The position numbers were made by a program, and so were the translations under genes. Shown here piece after piece: positions 48,056 through 60,349 of a DNA stretch of 64,000 nt. The stretch lies in assembly GCF_029227915.1 (NCBI RefSeq), contig NC_079883.1, positions 31,746,001-31,810,000 on the forward strand, written 5' to 3'. The notes beneath the pieces are model-generated. The model saw nothing but the letters and a program-made list of their open reading frames with translations. It was not told where the DNA came from and made no database searches. The first letter of the stretch is position 1. Every line of letters begins with the position of its first letter. This DNA comes from Hydractinia symbiolongicarpus (lineage: Eukaryota > Cnidaria > Hydrozoa > Anthoathecata > Hydractiniidae).

Positions 48056-49406
48056 TGAAATGAGTTTACTCCCTGGGTACTTTCTTTTTATACTTTTGAC
48101 TATACGGGCCGAGTCCAGGATTTACGGGAAATCGCAGGTTTTCGTTTGCTGGCGATTAAACTTCTTTTATTCAGCGTCTCATCAAAAATGAAAACATTTT
48201 TAAAAACTACAAGTCTCATGCGTTTTAGTGGTGAAAAAATAATTTAAAAAATCGTTCTGGAAATGAGTTTACTCACAGGGTACTTTCTTTGTATACATTC
48301 GACTATACGGGCCAAGCCCGGGATTTAGGCAAATCGCAGGTTTTCGTTTGCCGGCGATTAAACTTCTTTTATTCAGCGTCTCATCAAAAATGAAAACATT
48401 TTTAAAAACTACAAGTCTCATGCGTTTTAGTGGTGAAAAAATAATTTAAAAAATCGTTCTGGAAATGAGTTTACTCACAGGGTACTTTCTTTGTATACAT
48501 TCGACTATACGGGCCAAGCCCGGGATTTACGGGAAATCGCGGGTTTTCGTTTTCCGGCGATTAAACCTCTTTCATTAAGCGTCTCATCAAAAATGAAAAC
48601 ATTTTTGAAAACTACAAGTCTTATGCGTTTTAGTGGTGAAAAAGTAATTTAAAAAATCGTTCGGGAAATAGGTTTACTCCCTGGGTACTCCCTTTGTATA
48701 CTTTTGACTATACGGGCCAAGCCGGGATTTACGGGAAATCGCGGGTTTTCGTTTGTCGGCGATTAAACTTCTTTTATTCAGCGTCTCATCAAAAATGAAA
48801 ACATTTTTTAAAACTACAAGTCTTATGCGTTTTAGTGGTGAAAAAATAATTTAAAAAATCGTTCTGGAAATGAGTTTACTCACAGGGTACTTTCTTTGTA
48901 TACATTCGACTATACGTGCCAAGCCTGGGATTTAGGGAAATCGCAGGTTTTCGTTTGCCGGCGATTAAACTTCTTTTATTCAGCGTCTCATCAAAAATGA
49001 AAACATTTTTAAAAACTACAAGTCTCATGCGTTTTAGAGGTGAAAAAGTAATTTAAAAAATCGTTCGGGAGATGAGTTTACTCCCTGGGTACTTTCTTTG
49101 TATACTTTTGACTATACGGGCCAAGCCGGGATTTACCTGAAATCGCGGGTTTTCGTTTGCCGGCGATTAAACTTCTTTTATTCAGCGTCTTATCAAAAAT
49201 GAAAACATTTTTAAAAACTACAAGTCTTATGCGTTTTAGTAGTGAAAAAATAATTTAAAAAATCGTTCTGGAAATGAGTTTACTCACAGGGTACTTTCTT
49301 TGTATACATTCGACTATACGTGCCAAGCCCGGGATTTAGGGAAATCGCAGGTTTTCGTTTGCCGGCGATTAAACTTCTTTTATTCAGCGTCTCATCAAAA
49401 ATGAAA
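48056..49406. repeat. Seven-monomer tandem duplication copy 2
   Basis: Matches 46,640-47,990. The boundary monomer before it has TCGTTTATGAAATGAG where all related copies have TCGTTTGGGAAATGAG; this two-base change sits at the junction. It ends where CATCAATAATG in copy 1 is replaced by CATCAAAAATG. Confidence 0.9.
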
Positions 49407-52400
49407 ACATTTTTAAAAACTACAAGTCTGATGCGTTTTAGTGGTGAAAAAATAATTTAAAAAATCGTTCTGGAAATGAGTTTACTCACAGGGTACTTTC
49501 TTTGTATACATTCGACTATACGGGCCAAGCCCGGGATTTACGGGAAATCGCGGGTTTTCGTTTTCCGGCGATTAAACCTCTTTCATTAAGCGTCTCATCA
49601 AAAATGAAAACATTTTTGAAAACTACAAGTCTCATGCGTTTTAGTGGTGAAAAAGTAATTTAAAAAATCGTTCGGGAAATAAGTTTACTCCCTGGGTACT
49701 TTCTTTGTATACTTTTGACTATACGGGCCAAGCCTGGATTTACGGGAAATCGCGGGTTTTCGTTTGCTGGCGATTAAACTTCTTTTAATCAGCGTCTCAT
49801 CAAAAATGAAAACATTTTTAAAAACTACAAGTCTTATGGGTTTTAGTGTTGAAAAAATAATTTAAAAAATCGTTCTGGAAATGAGTTAACTCACAGGGTA
49901 CTTTTTTGTATACATTCGACTATACGTGTCAAGCCCGGGATTTACGGGAAATCGCGGGTTTTCGTTTGCTGGCGATTAAACTGCTTTTATTCAGCGTTTC
50001 ATTAAAATGAAAACATTTTTAAAAACTACAAGTCTGATGCGTTTTAGTGGTGAAAAAATAATTTAAAAAATCGTTCTGGAAATGAGTTTACTCACAGGGT
50101 ACTTTCTTTGTATACATTCGACTATACGGGACAAGCCCGGGATTTACGGGAAATCGCGGGTTTTCGTTTTCCGGCGATTAAACCTCTTTCATTAAGCGTC
50201 TCATCAAAAATGAAAACATTTTTGAAAACTACAACTCTCATGCGTTTTAGTGGTGAAAAACTAATTTAAAAAATCGTTCGGGAAATGAGTTTACTCCCTG
50301 GGTACTTTCTTTGTATACTTTTGACTATACGGGCCAAGCCTGGATTTACGGGAAATCGCGGGTTTTCGTTTGCCGGCGATTAAACTTCTTTTATTCAGCG
50401 TCTCATCAATAATGAAAACATTCTTGAAAACTACAAGTCTCATGCGTTTTAGTGGTGAAAAAGTAATTTAAAAAATCGTTTGGGAAATGAGTTTACTCCC
50501 TGGGTACTTTCTTTGTATACTTTTGACTATACGGGCCAAGCCGGGATTTACGGGAAATCGCGGGTTTTCGTTTGCCGGCGATTAAACTTCTTTTATTCAG
50601 CGTCTCATCAAAAATGAAAACATTTTTAAAAACTACAAGTCTTATGGGCTTTAGTGGTGAAAAAATAATTTAAAAAATCGTTCTGGAAATGAGTTAACTC
50701 ACAGGGTACTTTCTTTGTATACATTCGACTATACGTGCCAAGCCCGGGATTTACGGGAAATCACGGGTTTTCGTTTGCCGGCGATTAAACTGCTTTTATT
50801 CAGCGTCTCATCAAAAATGAAAACATTCTTGAAAACTACAAGTCTCATGCCTTTTAGTGGTGAAATAATAATTTAAAAAATCGTTTGAGAAATGAGTTTA
50901 CTCGCAGGGTACTTTCTTTGTAAACTTTTGACTATACGGGCCGAGTCCAGGATTTACGGGAAATCGCAGGTTTTTGTTTGCCGGCGATTAAACTTCTTTT
51001 ATTCAGCGTCTCATCAAAAATGAAAACATTTTTAAAAACTACAAGTATCATGCGTTTTAGTGGTGAAAAAGTAATTTAAAAAATCGTTCGGGAAATGAGT
51101 TCACTCACAGGGTACTTTCTTTGTATACATTCGACTATACGTGCCAAGCCCGGATTTAGGGAAATCGCAGGTTTTCGTTTGCCGGCGACTAAACTTCTTT
51201 TATTCAGCGTCTCATCAAAAATGAAAACATTTTTAAAAACTACAAGTATCATGCGTTTTAGTGGTGAAAAAGTAATTTAAAAAATCGTTCGGGAAATGAG
51301 TTTACTCCCTGGGTACTTTCTTTGTATACTTTTGACTATACGGGCCAAGCCGGGATTTACGGGAAATCGCGGGTTTTCGTTTGCCGGCGATTAAACTTCT
51401 TTTATTCAGCGTCTCATCAAAAATGAAAACATTTTTAAAAACTACAAGTCTCATGCGTTTTAGTGGTGAAAAAGTAATTTAAAAAATCGTTCGGGAAGTG
51501 AGTTTACTCACAGGGTACTTTCTTTGTATACATTCGACTATACGTGCCAAGCCCGGGATTTAGGGAAATCGCAGGTTTTCGTTTGCCGGCGATTAAACTT
51601 CTTTTATTCAGCGTCTCATCAAAAATGAAAACATTTTTAAAAACTACAAGTCTCATGCGTTTTAGTGGTGAAAAAGTAATTTAAAAAATCGTTCGGGAAA
51701 TGAGTTTACTCCCTGGGTACTTTCTTTGTATACTTTTGACTATACGGGCCAAGCCGGGATTTACGGGAAATAGCGGGTTTTCGTTTGCCGGCGATTAAAC
51801 TTCTTTTATTCAGCGTCTCATCAAAAATGAAAACATTTTTAAAAACTACAAGTCCTATGGGTTTTAGTGGTGAAAAAGTAATTTAAAAAATCGTTCAGGA
51901 AATGAGTTTACTCCCTGGGTACTTTCTTTGTATACTTTTGACTATACGGGCCAAGCCCGGGATTTACGGGAAATCGCGGGTTTTCGTTTGCCGGCGATTA
52001 AACTTATTTTATTCAGCGTCTCATCAAAAATGAAAACATTTTTAAAAACTACAAGTCTTATGCGTTTTAGTGGTGAAAAAATAATTTAAAAAATCGTTCT
52101 GGAAATGAGTTTACTCACAGGGTACTTTCTTTATATACATTCGACTATACGTGCCAAGCCCGGGATTTAGGGAAATCGCAGGTTTTCGTTTGCCGGCGAT
52201 TAAACTTCTTTTATTCAGCGTCTCATCAAAAATGAAAACATTTTTAAAAACTACAAGTCTGATGCGTTTTAGTGGTAAAAAAATAATATAAAAAATCGTT
52301 CGGGAAATGAGTTTACTCCCTGGGTACTTTCTTTGTGTACTTTTGACTATACGGGCCAAGCCCGGGATTTACGGGAAATCGCGGGTTTTCGTTTGCCGGC

Positions 52401-52999
52401 GATTAAACTTCTTTTATTCAGCGTCTCATCAAAAATGAAAACATTTTTAAAAACTACAAGTCTTATGCGTTTTAGTGGTGAAAAAATAATTTAAAAAATC
52501 GTTCTGGAAATGAGTTTACTCCCTGGGTACTTTCTTTGTATACTTTTGACTATACGGGCCGAGTCTGGGATTTAGGGAAATAGCAGGTTTTCGTTTGCCG
52601 GCGATTAAACTGCTTTTATTCAGCCTCTCATCAAAAATGAAAACATTTTTGAAAACGTAAAGTCTCATGCGTTTTAGTGGTGAAAAAATAATTTAAAAAA
52701 TCGTTCGGGAAAGGAGTTTACTCCCTGGGTACTTCCTTTGTATACTTTTGACTATACGGGTCAATCCGGGATTTACGGGAAATCGCGGGTTTTCGTTTGC
52801 CGGCGATTAAACTTCTTTTATTCAGTGTCTCATCAAAAATGAAAACATTTTTAAAAACTACAAGGCTTATGCGTTTTAGTGGTGAAAAAATAATTTAAAA
52901 AATCGTTCTGGAAATGAGTTAACTCAGAGGGTACTTTCTTTGTACACATTCGACTATACGTGCCAAGCCCAGGATTTACGGGAAATCGCGGGTTTTCGT
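49407..52999. repeat. Mixed, more diverged monomers
   Basis: Roughly 18 monomers of A, B, C, D and E ancestry. 49.8-50.5 kb resembles 41.6-42.4 kb (ACAACTCTCATG, CATCAATAATG). AAGTATCATGCG recurs at one-monomer distance (51,040 and 51,241). Scattered single changes become denser from about 50.8 kb (TCACGGG, GTAAACTTTTG, GAAATAGC, AAACGTAAAG, GGTCAATCC). No gene or foreign insert was seen; the 82-codon minus-strand frame at 52,111-52,359 is a chance opening. Confidence 0.83.
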
Positions 53000-53435
53000 T
53001 TGCCGGCGATTAAACTTCTTTTATTCAGCGTCCCATCAAATATGAAAACATTTTTGAAAACTACAAGTCTCATGCGTTTTAGTGGTGAAAAAATAATTTA
53101 AAAAATCGTTCGGGAAATTTGTTTACTCCCTGGGTACTTTCTTGTATACTTTTGACTATACGGGCAGAGTCCGGGATTTACGGGAAATCGCGGATTTTCG
53201 TTTGCCGGCGATTAAACTTCTTTTATTCAGCGTCCCATCAAATATGAAAACATTTTTGAAAACTACAAGTCTCATGCGTTTTAGTGGTGAAAAAATAATT
53301 TAAAAAATCGTTCGGGAAATTTGTTTACTCCCTGGGTACTTTCTTGTATACTTTTGACTATACGGGCAGAGTCCGGGATTTACGGGAAATCGCGGATTTT
53401 CGTTTGCCGGCGATTAAACTTCTTTTATTCAGCGT
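53000..53435. repeat. Single-monomer tandem duplication (202 bp)
   Basis: The unit with CGTCCCATCAAATATG, GAAATTTGTTTAC, GGTACTTTCTTGTATAC, ACGGGCAGAGTCC and ATCGCGGATTTTCG is present twice in a row at a 202-bp offset (53,161 and 53,363). CTTTCTTGTATAC is two bases shorter than the standard, which identifies the variant later seen at the 54.2-kb deletion. Confidence 0.88.
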
Positions 53436-54171
53436 CTCATCAAAAATGAAAACATTTTTAAAAACTACAAGTCTCATGCGTTTTAGTGGTGAAATAATAA
53501 TTTAAAAAATCGTTCGGGAAATGAGTTTACTCCCTGGGTACTTCCTTTGTATACTTTTGACTATACGGGCCAAGCCGGGATTTACGGGAAATCGCGGGTT
53601 TTCGTTTGCCGGCGATTAAACTTCTTTTATTCAGCGTCTCATCAAAAATGAAAACATTTTTAAAAACTACAAGTCTTATGCCTTTTAGTGGTGAAAAAAT
53701 AATTTAAAAAATCGTTCTGGAAATGAGTTAACTCCCTGGGTACTTTCTTTGCATACTTTTGACTATACGGGCCGAGTCCAGGATTTACGGGAAATTGCGG
53801 ATTTTCGTTTGCCGGCGATTAAACTTCTTTTATTCAGCGTCCCATCAAATATGAAAATATTTTTGAAAACTACAAGTCTCATGCGTTTTAGTGGTGAAAT
53901 AATAATTTAAAAAATCGTTCGGGAAATGAGTTTACTCCCTGGGTACTTCCTTTGTATACTTTTGACTATACGGGCCAAGCCCGGGATTTACGGGAAATCG
54001 CAGGTTTTCGTTTGCCGGCGATTAAACTTCTTTTATTCAGCGTCTCATCAAAAATGAAAACATTCTTGAAAACTACAAGTCTCATGCGTTTTAGTGGTGA
54101 AAAAGTAATTTAAAAATCGTTCGGGAAATGAGTTCACTCCCTGGGTACTTTCTTTGTATACTTTTGACTAT

Positions 54172-54223
54172 ACGGGCCGAGCCCGGAATTTACGGGAAAT
54201 CTTTCTTGTATACTTTTGACTAT
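54172..54223. repeat. Truncated 52-bp monomer (internal deletion of about 150 bp)
   Basis: ACGGGCCGAGCCCGGAATTTACGGGAAAT should continue CGCGGG but jumps at about 54,200 to CTTTCTTGTATACTTTTGAC, the end of a monomer. The next unit starts normally at 54,224. This is the only break I found in the roughly 202-bp register. Shared sequence at the junction is a single C at most, so it looks like end joining or replication slippage, not exchange between aligned units. The shortened CTTTCTTGTATAC is the same variant as at 53.1-53.4 kb. Confidence 0.93.
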
Positions 54224-55050
54224 ACGGGCCTAGTCCGGGATTTACGGGAAATCGCGGATTTTCGTTTGCCGGCGATTAAACTTCTTTTATTCAGCGTCCC
54301 ATCAAATATGAAAACATTTTTAAAAACTACAAGTCTCATGCGTTTTAGTGGTGAAAAAATAATTGAAAAAATCGTTCTGGAAATGAGTTTACTCACAGGG
54401 TACTTTCTTTGTATACATTCGACCATACGTGCCAAGCCCGGGATTTAGGAAAATCTCAGGTTTTTGTTTGCCGGCGATTAAACTTTTTTTATTCAGCGTC
54501 TCATCAAAAATGAAAACATTTTTAAAAACTACAAGTCTGATGCGTTTTAGTGGTGAAAAAATAATTTCAAAAATCGTTCTGGAAATGAGTTTACTCCCTG
54601 GGTACTTCCTTTGTATACTTTTGACTATACGGGCCAAGCCAGGATTTACGTGAAATCGCGTGTTTTCGTTTGCCGGCGATTAAACGTCTTTTATTCAGCG
54701 TCTCATCAAAAATGAAAACATTTTTAAAAACTACAAGTCTCATGCGTTTTAGTGGTGAAAAAATAATTTAAAAAATCGTTCTGGAAATGAGTTAACTCAC
54801 AGGGTACTTTCTTTGTATACATTCGACTATACGTGCCAAGCCCGGGATTTACGGGAAATCGCGGGTTTTCGTTTGCCGGCGATTAAACTGCTTTTATTCA
54901 GCGTCTCATCAAAAATGAAAACATTTTTAAAAACTACAAGTCTCATGCGTTTTAGTGGTGAAATAATAATTTAAAAAATCGTTCGGGAAATGAGTTTACT
55001 CCCTGGGTACTTCCTTTGTATACTTTTGACTATACGGGCCAAGCCGGGAT
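54224..55050. repeat. Four monomers with lost stop codons
   Basis: Ordinary-length units carrying ATAATTGAAAAAATCG (about 54,360) and ATAATTTCAAAAATCG (about 54,561) in place of ATAATTTAAAAAATCG. Each removes the common TAA, which is why the longest open frames of the window (106 codons plus at 54,128-54,448; 82 codons minus at 54,389-54,637) sit here. Overlapping plus and minus frames and the repeat origin argue against coding. Confidence 0.85.
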
Positions 55051-56680
55051 TTACGGGAAATCGCGGGTTTTCGTTTTCCGGCGATTAAACCTCTTTCATT
55101 AAGCGTCTCATCAAAAATAAAAACATTTTTGAAAACTACAAGTCTCATGCGTTTTAGTGGCGAAAAAAAAAAATTAAAAAATCGTTCGGGAAATGAGTTT
55201 ACTCCCTGGGTACTTTCTTTGTATACTTTTGACTATACGGGCCGAGTCCGGGATTTAGGGAAATCGCAGGTTTTCGTTTGCCGGCGATTAAACTGCTTTT
55301 ATTCTGCGTCTCATCAAAAATGAAAACATTTTTGAAAACTACAAGTCTCATGCGTTTTAGTGGTGAAAAAATAATTTAAAAAATCGTTCGGGAAATGAGT
55401 TTACTCCCTGGGTACTTTCTTTGTATACTTTTAACTATACGGGCCAAGCCGGGATTTACGGGAAATCGCGGGTTTTCGTTTACCGGCAATTAAACTTCTT
55501 TTATTCAGCGTCTCATCAAAAATGAAAACATTTTTAAAAACTACAAGTCTTATGCGTTTTAGTGGTGAAAAAATAATTTAAAAAATCGTTCTGGAAATGA
55601 GTTAACTCACAGGGTACTTTCTTTGTATACATTAGACTATACGTGCCAAGCCCGGGATTTACGGGAAATCGCAGGTTTTCGTTTGCCGGCGATTAAACTT
55701 CTTTTATTCAGCGTCTCATCAAAAATGAAAACATTTTTGAAAACTACAAGTTTGATGCGTTTTAGTGGTGAAAAAATAATTTAAAAAATCGTTCTGGAAA
55801 TGAGTTTACTCACAGGGTACTTTCTTTGTATACATTCGACTATACGGGCCAAGCCCGGGATTTACGGGAAATCGCGGGTTTTCGTTTTCCGGCGATTAAA
55901 CCTCTTTCATTAAGCGTCTCATCAAAAATAAAAACATTTTTGAAAACTACAAGTCTCATGCGTTTTAGTGGTGAAAAAAAAAATTAAAAAATCGTTCGCG
56001 AAATGAGTTTACTCCCTGGGTACTTTCTTTGTATACTTTTGACTATACGGGCCGAGTCCGGGATTTAGGGAAATCGCAGGTTTTCGTTTTCCGGCGATTA
56101 AACCTCTTTCATTAAGCGTTTCATCAAAAATAAAAACATTTTTGAAAACTACAAGTCTCATGCGTTTTAGTGGTGAAAAAATAATTTAAAAAATCGTTCG
56201 GGAAATGAGTTAACTCCCTGGGTACTTTCTTTGTATACTTTTGACTATACGGGCCAAGGCGGGATTTACGGGAAATCGCGGGTTTTCGTTTGCCGGCGAA
56301 TAAACTTCTTTTATTCAGCGTCTCATCAAAAATGAAAACATTTTTAAAAACTACAAGTCTTATGCGTTTTAGTGGTGAAAAAATAATTTAAAAAATCGTT
56401 CTGGAAATGAGTTAACTCACAGGGTACTTTCTTTGTATACATTAGACTATACGTGCCAAGCCCGGGATTTACGGGAAATCGCAGGTTTTCGTTTGCCGGC
56501 GATTAAACTGCTTTTATTCAGCGTCTCATCAAAAATGAAAACATTTTTGAAAACTACAAGTCTCATGCTTTTTAGTGGTGAAAAAATAATTTAAAAAATC
56601 GTTTAGGAAATGAGTTTACTCCCTGGGTAATTTCTTTGTATACTTTTGACTATACGGGCCGAGTCCGGGATTTACGGGAA
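55051..56680. repeat. About eight diverged monomers upstream of the 1,620-bp duplication
   Basis: Contains two poly-A variant units, GAGTCCGGG starts joined to B-type middles (56,080-56,160, ATCGCAGG followed by GTTTTCCGGCG), TTTACCGGCAATTAAAC (55,478), ACATTAGAC endings and TCATGCTTTTTAG with TCGTTTAGG and GGGTAATTTC. Many of these are mosaics of the 1-50 kb classes. Confidence 0.83.
55162..55172. repeat. Poly-A variant of the TAATTT block, first copy
   Basis: GAAAAAATAATTTAAAAAATCG is replaced by an uninterrupted run of 11 A followed by ATT-type sequence (GGCGA11TTAAAAAATCG). The same change, with 10 or 11 A, recurs near 55,974, 58,201, 59,821, 60,632, 62,252 and 62,869, always on units with B-type first halves and AAAAATAAAAACATT. 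It was not seen before 55 kb. Confidence 0.85.
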
Positions 56681-58300
56681 ATCGCAGGTTTTCGTTTGCC
56701 GGCGATTAAACTGCTTTTATTCAGCGTCTCATCAAAAATGAAAACATTTTTGAAAACTACAAGTCTCATGCTTTTTAGTGGTGAAAAAATAATTTAAAAA
56801 ATCGTTTAGGAAATGAGTTTACTCCCTGGGTAATTTTTTGTATACATTCGACTATACGGGCCAAGCCTGGGATTTACGGGAAATCGCGGGTTTTCCTTTT
56901 CCGGCGATTAAACCTCTTTCATTAAGCGTCTCATCAAAAATAAAAACATTTTTGAAAACTACAAGTCTCATGCTTTTTAGTGGTAAAAAAATAATTTAAA
57001 AAATCGTTTAGGAAATGAGTTTACTCCCTGGGTAATTTCTTTGTATACTTTTGACTATACGGGCCGAGTCTGGGATTTACGGCAAATCGCGGATTTTCGT
57101 TTGCTGGCGATTAAACTTCTTTTATTCAGCGTCCCATCAAATATGAAAATATTTTTGAAAACTACAAGTCTCATGCGTTTAGTGGTAAAAAAATAATATA
57201 AAAAATCGTTCGGGAAATGAGTTTACTCCCTGGGTACTTTCTTTGTATACTTTTGACTATACGGGCCGAGTCCGGGATTTAAGGAAATCGCAGGTTTTCG
57301 TTTGCCGGCGATTAAACTGCTTTTATTCAGCGTCTCATCAAAAATGAAAACATTTTTGAAAACTACAAGTCTCATGCGTTTTAGTGGTGAAAAAATAATT
57401 TAAAAAATCGTTCGGGAAATGAGTTTACTCCCTGGGTACTTTCTTTGTATACATTCGACTATACGTGCCAAGCCCGGGATTTACGGGAAATCGCGGGTTT
57501 TCGTTTGCCGGCGATTAAACTTCTTTTATTCAGCGTGTCATCAAAAATGAAAACATTTTTAAAAACTACAAGTCTTATGCGTTTTAGTGGTGAAAAAATA
57601 ATTTAAAAAATCGTTCTGGAAATGAGTTTACTCCCTGGGTACTTTCTTTGTATACTTTTGACTATACGGGCCGAGTCCGGGATTTAGGGAAATCGGAGGG
57701 TTTTCGTTTGCCGGCGATTAAACTGCTTTTATTCAGCGTCTCATCAAAAATGATAACATTTTTGAAAACTACAAGTCTCATGCGTTTTAGTGGTGAAAAA
57801 ATAATTTAAAAAATCGTTCGGGAAATGAGTTTACTCCCTGGGTACCTCCTTTGTATACTTTTGACTATACGGGCCAAGCCGGGATTTTCGGAAAATCGCG
57901 GGTTTTCGTTTGCCGACGATTAAACTTCTTTTATTCAGCGCCTCATCAAAAATGAAAACATTTTTAAAAACTACAAGTCTGAAGCGTTTTAGTAGTGAAA
58001 AAATAATTTAAAAAATCGTTCTGGAAGTGAGTTTACTCACAGGGTACTTTCTTTGTATACATTCGACTATACGGGCCAAGCCCGGGGTTTACGGGAAATC
58101 GCGGGTTTTCGTTTTCCGGCGATTAAACCTCTTTCATTAAGCGTGTCATCAAAAATAAAAACATTTTTGAAAACTACAAGTCTCATGCGTTTTAGTGGTG
58201 AAAAAAAAAAATTAAAAAATCGTTTGGGAAATGAGTTTACTCCCTGGGTACTTTCTTTGTATACTTTTGACTATACGGGCCGAGTCCCGGATTTAGGGAA
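56681..58300. repeat. Eight-monomer tandem duplication copy 1 (1,620 bp)
   Basis: Line-by-line comparison with 58,301-59,920 shows identity except C at 58,286 against T at 59,906 in the extension of the match. Marks include TCATGCTTTTTAG, GGGTAATTTTTTG, GGCAAATCG, CATCAAATATGAAAATATT, the shortened TGCGTTTAGTGG, ATCGGAGGG, AATGATAACATT and TCTGAAGCG. Confidence 0.95.
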
Positions 58301-59920
58301 ATCGCAGGTTTTCGTTTGCCGGCGATTAAACTGCTTTTATTCAGCGTCTCATCAAAAATGAAAACATTTTTGAAAACTACAAGTCTCATGCTTTTTAGTG
58401 GTGAAAAAATAATTTAAAAAATCGTTTAGGAAATGAGTTTACTCCCTGGGTAATTTTTTGTATACATTCGACTATACGGGCCAAGCCTGGGATTTACGGG
58501 AAATCGCGGGTTTTCCTTTTCCGGCGATTAAACCTCTTTCATTAAGCGTCTCATCAAAAATAAAAACATTTTTGAAAACTACAAGTCTCATGCTTTTTAG
58601 TGGTAAAAAAATAATTTAAAAAATCGTTTAGGAAATGAGTTTACTCCCTGGGTAATTTCTTTGTATACTTTTGACTATACGGGCCGAGTCTGGGATTTAC
58701 GGCAAATCGCGGATTTTCGTTTGCTGGCGATTAAACTTCTTTTATTCAGCGTCCCATCAAATATGAAAATATTTTTGAAAACTACAAGTCTCATGCGTTT
58801 AGTGGTAAAAAAATAATATAAAAAATCGTTCGGGAAATGAGTTTACTCCCTGGGTACTTTCTTTGTATACTTTTGACTATACGGGCCGAGTCCGGGATTT
58901 AAGGAAATCGCAGGTTTTCGTTTGCCGGCGATTAAACTGCTTTTATTCAGCGTCTCATCAAAAATGAAAACATTTTTGAAAACTACAAGTCTCATGCGTT
59001 TTAGTGGTGAAAAAATAATTTAAAAAATCGTTCGGGAAATGAGTTTACTCCCTGGGTACTTTCTTTGTATACATTCGACTATACGTGCCAAGCCCGGGAT
59101 TTACGGGAAATCGCGGGTTTTCGTTTGCCGGCGATTAAACTTCTTTTATTCAGCGTGTCATCAAAAATGAAAACATTTTTAAAAACTACAAGTCTTATGC
59201 GTTTTAGTGGTGAAAAAATAATTTAAAAAATCGTTCTGGAAATGAGTTTACTCCCTGGGTACTTTCTTTGTATACTTTTGACTATACGGGCCGAGTCCGG
59301 GATTTAGGGAAATCGGAGGGTTTTCGTTTGCCGGCGATTAAACTGCTTTTATTCAGCGTCTCATCAAAAATGATAACATTTTTGAAAACTACAAGTCTCA
59401 TGCGTTTTAGTGGTGAAAAAATAATTTAAAAAATCGTTCGGGAAATGAGTTTACTCCCTGGGTACCTCCTTTGTATACTTTTGACTATACGGGCCAAGCC
59501 GGGATTTTCGGAAAATCGCGGGTTTTCGTTTGCCGACGATTAAACTTCTTTTATTCAGCGCCTCATCAAAAATGAAAACATTTTTAAAAACTACAAGTCT
59601 GAAGCGTTTTAGTAGTGAAAAAATAATTTAAAAAATCGTTCTGGAAGTGAGTTTACTCACAGGGTACTTTCTTTGTATACATTCGACTATACGGGCCAAG
59701 CCCGGGGTTTACGGGAAATCGCGGGTTTTCGTTTTCCGGCGATTAAACCTCTTTCATTAAGCGTGTCATCAAAAATAAAAACATTTTTGAAAACTACAAG
59801 TCTCATGCGTTTTAGTGGTGAAAAAAAAAAATTAAAAAATCGTTTGGGAAATGAGTTTACTCCCTGGGTACTTTCTTTGTATACTTTTGACTATACGGGC
59901 CGAGTTCCGGATTTAGGGAA
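58301..59920. repeat. Eight-monomer tandem duplication copy 2 (1,620 bp)
   Basis: Immediately follows copy 1; homology continues to about 59,953, where CTGCCTTTATTCTGCG diverges. The 102-codon frame at 58,053-58,361 is repeated at 59,673-59,981 with one residue change (F to L), following the duplication, with no sign of selection. Confidence 0.95.
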
Positions 59921-60349
59921 ATCGCAGGTTTTCGTTTGCCGGCGATTAAACTGCCTTTATTCTGCGTCTCATCAAAAGTGAAAACATTTTTGAAAACTAC
60001 AAGTCTCAGGCGTTTTAGTGGTGAAAAAATAATTTAAAAAATCGTTCGGGAAATGAGTTTACTCCCTGGGTACTTTCTTTGTATACTTTTGACTATACGG
60101 GCCAAGCCGGGATTTACGGGAAATCGCGGGTTTTCGTTTACCGGCAATTAAACTTCTTTAATTCAGCGTCTCATCAAAAATGAAAACATTTTTAAAAACT
60201 GCAAGTCTTATGCGTTTTAGTGGTGAAAAAATAATTTAAAAAATCGTTCTGGAAATGAGTTAACTCACAGGGTACTTTCTTTGTATACATTAGACTATAC
60301 GTGCCAAGCCCGGGATTTACGGGAAATCGCAGGTTTTCGTTTGCCGGCG

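Larger units (their letters stand above)
44817..48310. repeat. Cluster of 'TTTTTATAC / GAGTCCAGG' monomers
   Basis: A rare pair of variants, CTTTCTTTTTATAC at a monomer end (which destroys the GTATAC palindrome and left arm of the dyad) followed by CGAGTCCAGG at the next start, occurs near 42,430, 44,855, 45,866, 46,675 and 48,090. Intervals are 2,425, 1,011, 809 and about 1,416 bp, each a whole number of monomers, so one mutated pair was copied repeatedly. Four identical or near-identical 64-codon chance frames come from it. Confidence 0.85.

Noticed and set aside
4290-51280. Remaining 60-64 codon plus-strand frames (for example 4,290, 4,811, 22,884, 24,692, 27,248, 34,523, 38,765, 51,095)
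   Set aside because: All are the same stretch of the monomer read in one frame where a stop or length variant happens to be missing. None extends far beyond one unit.
52111-52359. 82-codon minus-strand frame (similar ones at 54,220-54,435 and 54,389-54,637)
   Set aside because: Reverse translation of satellite monomers with single-base changes; the same chance frame recurs wherever a stop is lost.
54128-54448. 106-codon plus-strand open frame, the longest in the window
   Set aside because: It spans the 52-bp truncated monomer and a unit with ATAATTGAAA, which remove the usual frame shift and stop. It is overlapped by minus-strand frames, has no recognisable domain and is made only of satellite sequence.
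58053-58361. 102-codon frame repeated at 59,673-59,981
   Set aside because: Its duplication is explained by the 1,620-bp DNA duplication. The frame exists because the poly-A variant removes TAA. No start context or domain was recognised.
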